DNA of 64,000 nucleotides, taken from positions 1,736,001-1,800,000 of the forward strand of contig NZ_JAHQRJ010000001.1 in the NCBI RefSeq assembly GCF_019052805.1, given 5' to 3'. Positions 1 to 7,153 of the stretch are shown here, piece by piece (position 1 is the stretch's first letter; each line of letters starts with the position of its first letter). The translations under genes and the position numbers were made by a program. This stretch comes from Noviherbaspirillum sp. L7-7A (GTDB lineage Bacteria; Pseudomonadota; Gammaproteobacteria; Burkholderiales; Burkholderiaceae_D). The notes beneath the pieces are model-generated. The model saw only the letters and a program-made list of their open reading frames with translations, had not been told where the DNA came from and did not search any database.

Positions 1-203
1 GCACGGTCAGGCTGGAATTGCCGGCGCTGGGCGCCGTTGCCGGCAGCCTGCAACTGCAGGGAGGCCGCCTGCAACTGGCGCTGCGCGCACAGGATGCCGG
101 CAGCGCCGACCTGCTGCGCGCCAGCGGCGGCGAACTGGCGCTGGCGCTGGAAGCGGCCGGCCTGCCGCTGGACCTGATGACCGTGCGCCATGAACCCGTC
201 TGA
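1..203 (+). CDS. FliK-like flagellar hook-length control protein, C-terminal end (partial)
   Basis: Only the last 66 codons are in the window (reading frame from base 3, stop at 201-203). The visible part alternates hydrophobic residues with Leu/Gln repeats and ends in an AAGLPLDLMTV-type segment, the pattern of the Flg_hook domain at the C-terminus of FliK proteins. FliK sets hook length and triggers the substrate switch of the flagellar exporter by touching FlhB. The next gene encodes an FlhB-like fragment and overlaps this one by 14 bases, which supports the call. A complete fliK lies at 12388-13566, so this would be a second FliK-like protein. Family assignment rests on a short fragment. 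Confidence 0.6.
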   Translation, partial: TVRLELPALGAVAGSLQLQGGRLQLALRAQDAGSADLLRASGGELALALEAAGLPLDLMTVRHEPV

Positions 204-492
204 CCCGCGCCGCAGCGCCGCGGCGCTGTCCTATGGCCAGGGCGACACGGCGCCGCGCGTCGTCGCCAAGGGCTATGGCCTGGTGGCCGACCAGATCATC
301 GCGCGCGCGCGCGAGCATGGCGTGTTCCTGCATGAATCCAGGGAAATGGTGGCATTGCTGATGCAGGTCGACCTCGACCGCGACATTCCGCCGGCCCTGT
401 ACCGCGCCGTGGCGGAACTGCTGGCCTGGCTCTACCGGCTTGAAAAAGGCCAACCGCCCTATACCGATCAACCCTCTGATGGACCGGAATGA
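190..492 (+). CDS. FlhB-like export-apparatus switch protein (cytoplasmic FlhB C-domain homologue)
   Basis: This 100-residue protein has no membrane segments and resembles only the cytoplasmic C-terminal domain of FlhB/YscU, with the features AALSY, a GYGLVADQIIARAREHGV stretch and a conserved LxxxLxxxDLDRDIPPALYRAVAELLAW tail. In full-length FlhB an NPTH autocleavage motif precedes this region; it is absent here, where SYGQGDTAPRVVAKG occupies the place. Such stand-alone FlhB-like proteins are known beside a FliK-like gene in many proteobacteria. The gene overlaps both neighbours (14 bases upstream, 4 bases downstream), so the three are almost certainly one operon. Its exact role is not established in this family. 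Confidence 0.8.
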   Translation: MNPSDPRRSAAALSYGQGDTAPRVVAKGYGLVADQIIARAREHGVFLHESREMVALLMQVDLDRDIPPALYRAVAELLAWLYRLEKGQPPYTDQPSDGPE

Positions 493-1226
493 ACCTGCAA
501 ATGAATATCGGCGTCGATGACGTCGGCCCCTACCTGATCCACTCGCGCCGTGAAATCATCGCACTGCTGCGGCGCCTGGCCGACAGGCACGAACTGGTGC
601 GCATGATCTTCGCCGACGGCGAGGACGCGCTTGCCACCGCGGTGCTGGAAGTCAATGATGACAGCGTGATCATCGACACCGCGCGCGATGCGGAGCAGGT
701 GGAGCGCATCCTGGCCAGCGACAGCATTTCCTTCGATACCGCGCTGGACAGGATACGCATCGCCTTCTTCGCCAAGCAGGCGACGGCATGCCTGCATGAC
801 GCGCGGCCGGCGCTGCGCATTGCGCTGCCCGACACCATGATCCGGCTGCAGCGGCGCGAGCACTACCGCGTGCTGTCGCCGCGCTGCTCGATCCAGATCG
901 CCAAGGAAGATGGCCCGCCACCGGTGTCGTTCGCGGTGCAGAACGTCAGCGCCGGCGGCCTTGCGCTGATCGACGATCACCAGCTGCTGGAAGCCAGCCC
1001 GGGTGCGGAATACACCCACTGCGAACTGCAGCTGCCTGGCGCGCAGAATATCGTGGTCCACCTGTGCGTGATGAATTGCTGCGAGCTGACCCTCTATAAC
1101 GGCCGGGTTGCGCGGCGGCTGGGCTGCGCCTTCATCAACCCGAATGCGGCGACGCTGGCGCTGGTGCAGCGCTATGTCAGCAAGCTCGAGCGCGACCAGA
1201 ACGCCCGGATCAACGGCATTGCCTGA
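489..1226 (+). CDS. ycgR: Flagellar brake protein YcgR (PilZ domain)
   Basis: The 245-residue protein has an N-terminal YcgR domain (about residues 15-110) and a C-terminal PilZ domain. The c-di-GMP binding signature is visible as RLQRREHYR (RxxxR type, about residue 118) followed about 35 residues later by NVSAGG (D/NxSxxG). Family knowledge: c-di-GMP-loaded YcgR binds the motor at MotA/FliG and slows or biases rotation. The start codon overlaps the stop of the FlhB-like gene in an ATGA arrangement; a second in-frame ATG lies four codons later. Position at the end of a flagellar operon fits the role. Confidence 0.9.
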   Translation: MNLQMNIGVDDVGPYLIHSRREIIALLRRLADRHELVRMIFADGEDALATAVLEVNDDSVIIDTARDAEQVERILASDSISFDTALDRIRIAFFAKQATACLHDARPALRIALPDTMIRLQRREHYRVLSPRCSIQIAKEDGPPPVSFAVQNVSAGGLALIDDHQLLEASPGAEYTHCELQLPGAQNIVVHLCVMNCCELTLYNGRVARRLGCAFINPNAATLALVQRYVSKLERDQNARINGIA

Positions 1227-1278
1227 AGCGCCGGCCGGCCGGGCGCCTGCGCGGCACAAGGCGGTTAGTTAGCGGCGG

Positions 1279-1605
1279 CTAGCGCAACAAGGCCCACACG
1301 GCCAGCAGCGCCGCCACCACGGCAACGGCAAGGGCCGCCTGCGTCAGCCGCTTTTGCCTGGCCAGCTCCGCTTCCAGCGCGCGCATCGAGGCTTCGCTGC
1401 GCTCGGCCAGCTCGCGGATGGCCGTGGCCTGCAGCGTTGCGGCTTGCTGCAGCTCGCTGATCTGCCGCTGCTGCACATCGTCGACCTGTTCGGGCGGCGC
1501 TTCGGCCGCTTCACGCTCGGGCGTAAAGAGCGGCAGCACGCCCTTGACCAGATCAACCAGATGAGGCGCCAGGGCGCGCACGGCGGCAGAGGAGAATATC
1601 GACAT
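1279..1605 (-). CDS. Small coiled-coil protein with C-terminal membrane anchor
   Basis: I do not recognise a named family. The chosen ATG at 1605 gives 108 residues; a longer frame exists upstream but its first 44 residues look non-coding. The protein begins MSIFSSAAVRALAPHL, continues with a Gln/Glu/Ala-rich heptad stretch (about residues 40-85, coiled coil) and ends with one hydrophobic segment rich in Ala, Val and Leu followed by a final Arg, which reads as a tail anchor. It lies convergent to the ycgR operon. Homologues of this kind are usually annotated only as hypothetical. Confidence 0.6.
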   Translation of the reverse strand: MSIFSSAAVRALAPHLVDLVKGVLPLFTPEREAAEAPPEQVDDVQQRQISELQQAATLQATAIRELAERSEASMRALEAELARQKRLTQAALAVAVVAALLAVWALLR

Positions 1606-1733
1606 GGTGCTGGATTCCGCTGAAAAATGCCCAGCATACGTCAAGCCTGCGCAATCCGTGATGCGGCTGCGCAGGACGGCTGATGAAATTGCAAGCTGGC
1701 CGACCGCTTGCACGACCCATACGGCGCCTTGGG

Positions 1734-1991
1734 TCAATCCTCGGTGTTCGGCGGCGGCAGCGCGGACCAGGCCCGGGACAGCACTGCCGGCATGCGGCCC
1801 GGCTGCGCATCTGCAGGCTGGGCGGCCGCTCCACCGCCAGCCGCACTGAAGAAGCGCCGGACACCGTCGTCAGCCTGCGGCTGCGACAGCACCGGCGCTT
1901 CCTGGATCGTCGGCGCGGGGGACGGCGGATCATCAACGCCCGATGAGGGCGCGGCAAGCGGTCTGGATGAGGCTTGAGGAACAGGAACCAT
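1734..1991 (-). CDS. Small Pro/Ala-rich hypothetical protein
   Basis: The 85-residue product is rich in Pro, Ala and Ser, has no signal peptide or membrane segment, and shows no family I recognise. The main support is the start region: AAGGAG stands four bases before the ATG at 1991. Codon use is GC-rich like the neighbours. It could be a disordered cytoplasmic protein or an over-called frame with a lucky Shine-Dalgarno sequence. Confidence 0.4.
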   Translation of the reverse strand: MVPVPQASSRPLAAPSSGVDDPPSPAPTIQEAPVLSQPQADDGVRRFFSAAGGGAAAQPADAQPGRMPAVLSRAWSALPPPNTED

Positions 1992-2536
1992 GGTTCTCCT
2001 TGTCGATGCGTTGACCAGTGCCGGTAGCGGCTACTGGCTGATGCCAATCCCATCCATCGCGCTGCCAGACGTAACATGCGCCCTCTCCCGGCCCGTCATG
2101 AATGGGCATGGCTTAGTCCGCCCAACGCGACGGCCGTTCGGCCACGCTGCTTGACACGGATCAGCCATCGCGGTGAAGGCCGCCACAGGCAATGTCAGGC
2201 GCGGAGCAGGCGAATCGGTTATAATGTCGGCTTGCCAGCCAGGATTCTGGCCCGAACGCAGCACCGCCTTCCATCCACACCGCCCAGTCGCAAGCGAACG
2301 CCTCTCCAGCCTGCTGACTGTTCCAACGCAACTTTCACCGCGCCGGCCACGCTGCCCGACTGGCGCAAGCAAGTATCGGCCTTGCCGCCAGCCTCCCGGC
2401 GGCACTGGCAACACACACTTGCCGGCAGCCCGAGATCCAGGCTGCCTATGACTTCGCGATGCGCGCGCTTTCGCGCCGACGCCTCGCCGTGCCCCCGCCT
2501 TTTGCGTGGGCGCGAATGATTACAAGGGAAAACAAC
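1992..2536. other. Intergenic region upstream of infA
   Basis: No convincing gene is seen in these 545 bases. There is a short imperfect hairpin at 2015-2037 just upstream of the small gene on the minus strand, and a perfect TATAAT at 2220-2225 that could be the -10 element of infA; no good -35 box stands 16-18 bases before it. If that promoter is used, infA would have a leader of about 300 bases. Confidence 0.4.
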
Positions 2537-2800
2537 ATGGCTAAAGAAGAACTGCTTGAAATGAATGGCATGGTTGCCGAAGTCCTGCCCGACTCGCGTT
2601 TCCGGGTTGACCTGGATAACGGCCATCAGCTGATCGCCTATACCTCGGGCAAGATGCGCCAGCATCACATCCGCATCCTGGCTGGTGACAAGGTCACGCT
2701 GGAACTGTCGCCCTACGATCTGAGCAAGGGCCGCATCACCTTCCGTCACATTGAAAAACGCGGCCCGGTGGGCGGCGGACAACAGCGTCGCCGGCACTGA
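2537..2800 (+). CDS. infA: Translation initiation factor IF-1
   Basis: The product is 87 residues, starts [13 protein letters not shown] and shows the single S1/OB-fold core of IF-1 with the [15 protein letters not shown] and [14 protein letters not shown] blocks. IF-1 occupies the ribosomal A site and supports IF-2 and IF-3 during initiation. The protein is longer than the classical 72-residue IF-1 by a basic Gly/Gln/Arg tail (GGGQQRRRH), typical of the second, stand-alone IF-1 paralogue of Burkholderiales rather than the copy in the ribosomal-protein operon. The start was chosen for AAGGG seven bases before the ATG and family length; an upstream in-frame extension is not conserved-looking. 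Confidence 0.95.
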   Translation: MAKEELLEMNGMVAEVLPDSRFRVDLDNGHQLIAYTSGKMRQHHIRILAGDKVTLELSPYDLSKGRITFRHIEKRGPVGGGQQRRRH

Positions 2801-3140
2801 TGGCGGCATGAAGTCAGGCCAGGCTGCGCAAGCGGTATAGCGCGGTCTGATGCCGGTCGTACAGGCTGGCATGGAGAGCCGCAGTCTCGCTTCAAAGGCC
2901 GTGCACTGCATCGGCTCGCATCTCCCAGCAATCCGGCCTGCCGGATTTCCCCCTCGGTACCTTCCTGCTATGGCACACGCTTCGCAGTGCCAGCATTGCT
3001 TCCCATCCTTTCATCTCCATCCGCCAGCGAACGCCTTCATCACAGACATGACACGGCTTACTGTTGAGCACCCGCAATCTTTTCCGGGTCTGCCTGAACC
3101 AGCGCTGGTGGCACTGGTCTAGCCTGAGCACCCTGGCGCG

Positions 3141-3189
3141 CTATTGGCTATTGGCTATTGGCTATTGGCTATTGGCTATTGGCTATTGG
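3141..3189. repeat. Seven tandem copies of a 7-bp unit (CTATTGG)
   Basis: The unit CTATTGG is repeated seven times without a mismatch, ending 46 bases before the dodecin start codon. The tract lies where a promoter or leader of the dodecin gene would be. A seven-base unit changes reading frame at each copy, so it is not coding. Perfect tandem repeats of this kind can gain or lose copies by slipped-strand mispairing. Confidence 0.95.
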
Positions 3190-3235
3190 CGCCGGTTGGA
3201 ACGCTCTCATTCACGACGAAAAGAAAGGTGACGAT

Positions 3236-3445
3236 ATGTCCGAACATACTTACAAGATCATTGAACTGGTGGGCTCTTCCCCCGACGGTTCAGACGCCGC
3301 GATCCGCAACGCGATTGAACGCGCGTCGAAGACCGTGAAGAACCTGGACTGGTTCGAAGTGGTGGAAACCCGCGGCCACCTCGTCAATGGCGCCATCGCC
3401 CATTTTCAGGTAACGCTGAAAGCCGGATTCAGGCTGGAGGAATAG
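3236..3445 (+). CDS. Dodecin (flavin-binding dodecamer protein)
   Basis: The 69-residue product (start MSEHTYKIIELVG) matches the dodecin family over its full usual length of about 65-70 residues: the N-terminal beta strand, the helix SDAAIRNAIERASKT, the NLDWFEVVETRG segment with the flavin-stacking Trp at residue 39, and the C-terminal FQVTLKAGFRLE strand. Dodecins form hollow dodecamers that store or buffer FMN, riboflavin or related flavins. AAAGGTG stands before the ATG. The gene appears monocistronic, with the 7-bp tandem repeat directly upstream. Confidence 0.95.
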   Translation: MSEHTYKIIELVGSSPDGSDAAIRNAIERASKTVKNLDWFEVVETRGHLVNGAIAHFQVTLKAGFRLEE

Positions 3446-3457
3446 CCGGCGCGCCGG

Positions 3458-3490
3458 CCCTGCCTTGCGTACATCTTGCGGAAGGCAGGG
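3458..3490 (+). terminator. Possible hairpin after dodecin
   Basis: CCCTGCCTT (3458-3466) pairs with AAGGCAGGG (3482-3490), a 9-bp perfect stem 13 bases after the dodecin stop codon. The following bases are only weakly T-rich, so it may be a poor intrinsic terminator or simply an mRNA 3' hairpin. Confidence 0.4.
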
Positions 3491-3573
3491 TTGAGCGATT
3501 GCCAATCCTGGTGATGAATGGCATGGCCGCCGTTGCGGCTTGCCAGCGGACTATTCCTATTGGGCAGCAGGGC

Positions 3574-4103
3574 TTACAGGAGATTGCAGGGGGGAGGAGC
3601 AGAGCTATTGGCAATGGACTGTTCTTGCGTAGGCGCTACTGCAGATGCACAGAATTCCGCAGACCCGTTCGCTCCGAGAAAGAGCGTTATCGTCTCAGGT
3701 GGAAGCCCGCCGGCAAATGCATCCTCCTTGGCAGGCGACAGTGCATGATGAATATTGACGTTTGCCTTGTCGACGAGCTGTTGCCACGGCATTGAGTTGG
3801 CGTGCGGGTTCTTCGTCAGCGTTATTCCGGTGCACTTGGTTTCGCCTTGCAAAAGATTTTTTATGCCCGTCAATTATTCTCCGTACGTCTGATTCGCCAG
3901 GTATTTCGTGATGTGCTTTGCAGGGCCCCCGATTGATCCTGCAGGTTTTTACGTTCCGACATTCGCGGCCCAACGTTCGTTGCGTGCATGTCACTGCTTG
4001 CCTGCCGTGTTACGACGCAAGCGTTGGTTCGAATGTCACCAGCAGGCGTCACTGTACGAGCGTTTGCCGTTGAGAACGGCACGACTGCATTTCTATCTCC
4101 CAT
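3574..4103 (-). pseudogene. Paralogue A of the CNLL-tailed gene, apparently frame-disrupted
   Basis: The ends match the gene at 4606-5025. The leader and start (AATGATGGGAGA, protein start MGDR against MGER) and the last codons (protein end PPPCNLL against CPPCNLL) are clearly related. Here the frame starting at 4103 stops at 3870-3872, and the tail is carried in another frame that opens with TTG at 3873, directly after an in-frame TAA. The total span of 530 bases is not a multiple of three. The simplest reading is a frameshifted paralogue. An alternative is two coupled ORFs, since GGAG stands five bases before that TTG. Base composition is visibly less GC-rich than the surroundings. Function is unknown. 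Confidence 0.5.
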
Positions 4104-4175
4104 CATTTTTCCTGATTAAAAAGTTAAAGTTGGTCCGCGAAACACTGCGTTGCCGTGAAATCGAGAACGAGCCAT

Positions 4176-4204
4176 TGGAGTAAGCAAGCACGGCCAATCG
4201 TTCC
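4176..4204 (-). promoter_or_regulatory. hrp-box-like promoter candidate of paralogue A
   Basis: On the minus strand GGAACG is followed after 15 bases by TTACTCC, about 75 bases before the start codon. The layout resembles the HrpL-type ECF promoter (GGAACC, 15-16 bases, CCACNNA), but the second box fits poorly. The block is shared in sequence and position with the copy upstream of the second paralogue. It could be conserved only because the whole region was duplicated. Confidence 0.3.
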
Positions 4205-4605
4205 GAGCGATTAGCGACCAACAGCCGTACTCTCACCGCATGACTTCACCGGGTTGCGACGCCAGTTCGCCGACGAAGCGATGGCGGCATCTCGCGTGGA
4301 TTCAGGCGCAACCCGATGGCGAGGAAGATCACACCGAGAGGCGGAGTGGAAAATATTGAAGGCCGGGCAACCGGGCTACCAGGCTACCGGAGGCCAGCAG
4401 GCGAACTATCGCCGCTGATCGGGAAACCGATGCGGGGCCAAATGGTCTGGGGATGATCTATGACAGGGTCGCTCTTGCAACTGGCCAGCGGCGCAGCCCG
4501 GCTGACCAGGCCAAACCAGACCGGCTATAAGAGGCGCGACGCCAGCGCCAGCTTTACTGCGCCACCACGCATGGAAAGCGTGGCGATCTCCTTCAACGGC
4601 AAGGC
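4205..4605. other. Intergenic region between the two paralogues
   Basis: I see no gene with a credible start and codon pattern here. Frames present on either strand are short or are reverse shadows of the downstream paralogue. No transposase remnant or long repeat was recognised. Confidence 0.4.
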
Positions 4606-5025
4606 CTACAGAAGATTGCAGGGCGGGCAGACACAGCAGTTGGCAGCGGATTGCTGGTCCGTGACCGCTGTAGCCGGTGCCTGTGTCGCTACCAGTTGCG
4701 CCACTAAGGCGTCATTTCCTTTCTCCTGTCGCACTGGCATCCTGAATTCGATGTCCTTCATGGTTGGCACGACGTAGACGGGTTGACTCACAAGCTGTGC
4801 GGCCAGCTTGTCCATCTCTTCCCCATGCTGGTGTTTCGCAAGAAGTTCCGCAATGTCTGGTGGCTTAACCGTGAATAAAGGCCGATGTAACAGTCCTGGC
4901 GCGTTGGGAAGCCTGGTCGAGTAACTATCCGCGTGCCGTTCTTCCAGGGCTGCCGGATAGTCTATTGCGCGATTCTCCGGTACCGCCGTGCGGGAAGACA
5001 CAAGCGCTGAAGTTCTTTCTCCCAT
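4606..5025 (-). CDS. Unknown protein with CaaX-like C-terminus (paralogue B)
   Basis: I do not recognise a family. The chosen ATG at 5025 follows AGGAG at a spacing of five bases and gives 139 residues; an adjacent ATG lies one codon upstream. The N-terminus is rich in Ser, Thr, Ala and Arg (MGERTSALVSSRTAV), the middle carries a charged helical stretch around AELLAKHQHGEEMDKLAAQLV, and the C-terminus is Cys-rich, ending CCVCPPCNLL. There is no signal peptide or membrane segment. The final Cys-Asn-Leu-Leu fits the eukaryotic CaaX prenylation pattern, and the disrupted paralogue keeps the same end. A host-targeted secreted protein is possible, but this is inference. Confidence 0.6.
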   Translation of the reverse strand: MGERTSALVSSRTAVPENRAIDYPAALEERHADSYSTRLPNAPGLLHRPLFTVKPPDIAELLAKHQHGEEMDKLAAQLVSQPVYVVPTMKDIEFRMPVRQEKGNDALVAQLVATQAPATAVTDQQSAANCCVCPPCNLL

Positions 5026-5100
5026 CATTTCTCCTGAATGAAAAGTAAAGCTTGCCCTCGGGAAGCGCTGCCTTATGCAGGGATTGGAGAGCAAGCGCAG

Positions 5101-5128
5101 TAAGTGAGAAAGCACACGCGGTCGTTCC
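5101..5128 (-). promoter_or_regulatory. hrp-box-like promoter candidate of paralogue B
   Basis: On the minus strand GGAACG is followed after 15 bases by TCACTTA, which fits the HrpL-type pattern GGAACC, 15-16 bases, CCACNNA with one mismatch in each box. It stands about 75 bases before the start codon, the same distance as in paralogue A. No HrpL gene or type III secretion gene lies in this window. Confidence 0.35.
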
Positions 5129-5165
5129 ATGTGATCAGCCGCTGACAGTCGCCACTGTCAGCGCC

Positions 5166-5732
5166 CTACTTCACCGGAATCATCAGATGCTGGTAAGGCG
5201 TACCCGGCCACATCACATAAGGCATTGAGGTATCCGGGTCAGGATTCTTCGGATACATGTCGTAAAAAGCCTGTTCGGCGCCGACCAGCATTACATGCGG
5301 TCCGGTCTTGACCCAGTGCTTGTCCGGGCCCGGCCTGGTTGCATACGGGTCGGTGTTGCTGGCATCGGTGCCTCCGGACAGCATGTACATGAAGCCGACC
5401 TTGCCCGCTGCCGGCTCCTTGTGGGCCATCCATGCGCCGGCCCAGTCCAGCGCGGCGCGGTCCATGCACATCGGGTCGGGGCCGGGCGTGGCCGGGTTAT
5501 CCGGCATGCAGGTGTAGCCATTGCTGCCTTCGCGCAGGGTGCGCATGCCGCCATCCTTGCCGGCAACGATGATGGTGGCGCCCGCCCCCACCTTGCGGGG
5601 CGCCGCCGCCATCGCGCTCCTGATCAGTTGGTGGTCGGTCTGGGCCTTGCCGGCAGGCGCATCGGCGGCCAATGCCGCCGTGCATGCCAGCGCCGCTGTC
5701 CCCAGCGCAATGGTGTTGATGAAAGTGTTCAT
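5166..5732 (-). CDS. Secreted protein of unknown function
   Basis: The chosen ATG at 5732 follows AGGAGG at six bases and gives 188 residues. Residues 1-27 form a Sec signal peptide with a probable cut after ALAADA or just before it. The mature part contains GATIIVAGKDGGMRTLREGSNGY, a pair of Cys residues around CMPDNPATPGPDPMC, a Trp-rich DWAGAWMAH stretch and a GPHVMLVG motif. Homologues are common in soil proteobacteria and, as far as I know, have no assigned function. A second small exported protein is encoded 102 bases upstream on the same strand. Confidence 0.75.
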   Translation of the reverse strand: MNTFINTIALGTAALACTAALAADAPAGKAQTDHQLIRSAMAAAPRKVGAGATIIVAGKDGGMRTLREGSNGYTCMPDNPATPGPDPMCMDRAALDWAGAWMAHKEPAAGKVGFMYMLSGGTDASNTDPYATRPGPDKHWVKTGPHVMLVGAEQAFYDMYPKNPDPDTSMPYVMWPGTPYQHLMIPVK

Positions 5733-5834
5733 GACTGGCCTCCTGTGCATGGCGCCGGCGATGCCGCGACCAGCCTGGCGGGACGCTGTCGCGCTATGCG
5801 ACGGCAGGCCTGGCGCCGGCATCGCCGGAAGGGA

Positions 5835-6137
5835 TCAATCGCCGAAATACATGCCGCGCGTGCCGTCACGGCGATGCAGTTGTGCCGATTGGATTGCCTC
5901 GGCCCGCACGTCTCGCCGGGTCTGTTTGCCAGCCGCATAATGCATGTCCTGGCCGTCATGCATTTTCTGCGGCGTCACACCGGAAACAAATGCGTCGCGC
6001 TGATCGGCGCGCACTTCCGCCCGCGTCAGCGCGGAATGGAAGCCGCTGTCCGGCGCGCGGAATTCGGTTTGTTGCGCCTGCATGCCTGCCGCTGCCGTCG
6101 CCAGCGCAGCGAACAGGACGAGATGTCTGATCTTCAT
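5835..6137 (-). CDS. Small exported protein, weakly DUF4148-like
   Basis: The 100-residue product starts MKIRHLVLF with a cleavable signal peptide ending near MQAQQ. The mature part holds LTRAEVRADQRDAF, a segment resembling the SRAEVRAE element of DUF4148 proteins of Burkholderiales, and two further charged helical turns. GGAGAC stands before the chosen ATG. Function is unknown; the similarity to DUF4148 is by eye and weak. Confidence 0.6.
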   Translation of the reverse strand: MKIRHLVLFAALATAAAGMQAQQTEFRAPDSGFHSALTRAEVRADQRDAFVSGVTPQKMHDGQDMHYAAGKQTRRDVRAEAIQSAQLHRRDGTRGMYFGD

Positions 6138-6593
6138 GATGGTCTCCAAAGCAAGATGACTTTGGGCTTGGCGGGCGGGAGGAAGTCGGGTCCGTCAGGT
6201 CCTGCCTGAGTGCAGGCTTGCGAGGCAAGCCTGCCTCATGCAAAACAGTGTATGCCCATGAGTGCGGAAGCAAACCCCCGGCGGCACGGCGTGCGCGGCG
6301 TTTATGACGAAACGATATGAATTTTTCAGCGCGGATTTAATGCGGCACAAAACAGGTCATGCAAGGGTGTCGATGACCCTCATGGCAGCGGAAAAGAACA
6401 GTGACGGCGGCATGGGCATGGGCAGGCATGCAGGCGCCGACGCGCCATATTACGAATATGGCTATGGCTTATGCGACGCAGTCCATGCTGCATCCGCCTT
6501 ATCCGCCTTATCCGCTTTATCCGCCTGCCACGGCGCCGGATGCTATCGCAGCGCCAGCCGAGCCAGGCCAGGCATCGGCATGCCCATCCACCT
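6138..6593. other. Intergenic region before fliE
   Basis: No supported gene is seen. A plus-strand frame through the 9-bp repeat at 6491-6526 would encode a Pro/Tyr-rich peptide but lacks a ribosome binding site. The region separates the small exported protein from the end of fliE. Confidence 0.4.
6491..6526. repeat. Four near-perfect copies of a 9-bp unit (TATCCGCCT)
   Basis: Four consecutive 9-bp units run from 6491 to 6526; the first starts CATCC and the third has one T for C. Two of the four are identical. No coding role is evident. Confidence 0.85.
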
Positions 6594-6953
6594 TTACACC
6601 TGCATGTTCATGATGTCGTGGTAAGCCGACACCAGCTTGTTGCGCACCTGCACGGTGGCCTGGAAGCTGATGCTGGCCTTCTGGCTGGCGATCATCACGT
6701 CGGACAGGTTCACGCTGTCGTCGCCCAGCGCAAAGCGCTGCCCCATGTCCTCGGCCTTGCGCTGGGCGCCATTGACCTGGTCGAGCGAGCTGCGCAGCGC
6801 TTCGCCGAAATCAACCCTGCCGGGCGCGCCCGCCTGGGTCGCCTGCTCCACTTCCGACGGCGCCGTCGCCGGGCCGGCGGCGCGCGCGGCGGCGTTGCGC
6901 AGCTGCGCCACCATGGCTTCTATCCTGCCGCTGTCTATTGCATTGATGCTCAT
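6594..6953 (-). CDS. fliE: Flagellar hook-basal body complex protein FliE
   Basis: The 119-residue product has the FliE pattern: a variable N-terminus, the DFGEALRSSLDQVN block, and the conserved C-terminal NLSDVMIASQKASISFQATVQVRNKLVSAYHDIMNMQV-type region, reached here at residue 119. FliE joins the MS ring (FliF) to the proximal rod. GGAG stands eight bases before the ATG at 6953; an ATG four codons upstream is less likely. The gene is divergent from fliF, the common arrangement in betaproteobacteria. Confidence 0.95.
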   Translation of the reverse strand: MSINAIDSGRIEAMVAQLRNAAARAAGPATAPSEVEQATQAGAPGRVDFGEALRSSLDQVNGAQRKAEDMGQRFALGDDSVNLSDVMIASQKASISFQATVQVRNKLVSAYHDIMNMQV

Positions 6954-7098
6954 GTCGCGCTCCATGCCGCTATTTCACGCCGCTACCTTAACAGCGCCGC
7001 CTCTGGCCAGCCCTTGAATCAGCGGCCGAAACCAGGCTCTTTTCCCCCGATTGATTTTGTCCGGCCAGACGACAATCACCCATGCGAAAAAAATTGAT

Positions 7099-7117
7099 TC
7101 AGTGCAATATTCACTGA
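7099..7117. promoter_or_regulatory. Inverted repeat between fliE and fliF
   Basis: TCAGTG and CACTGA flank a 7-base centre, giving a 6-bp perfect dyad 36 bases before the fliF start codon, in the 200-base divergent interval. It could be an operator or activator site for the flagellar genes. No sigma-28 or sigma-54 consensus was found in the interval. Confidence 0.3.
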
Positions 7118-7153
7118 TCAGCACAAGGCGGATAGATTCATGCGAAAGCACAC

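Noticed and set aside
3144-3338. Upstream start for dodecin through the 7-bp repeats
   Set aside because: The repeat frame gives an artificial repeated peptide; the ATG at 3236 has a ribosome binding site and yields the exact family length.
6401-6613. Pro/Tyr-rich frame across the 9-bp repeat before fliE
   Set aside because: No ribosome binding site, low complexity produced by the tandem repeat, and it overlaps the end of fliE.
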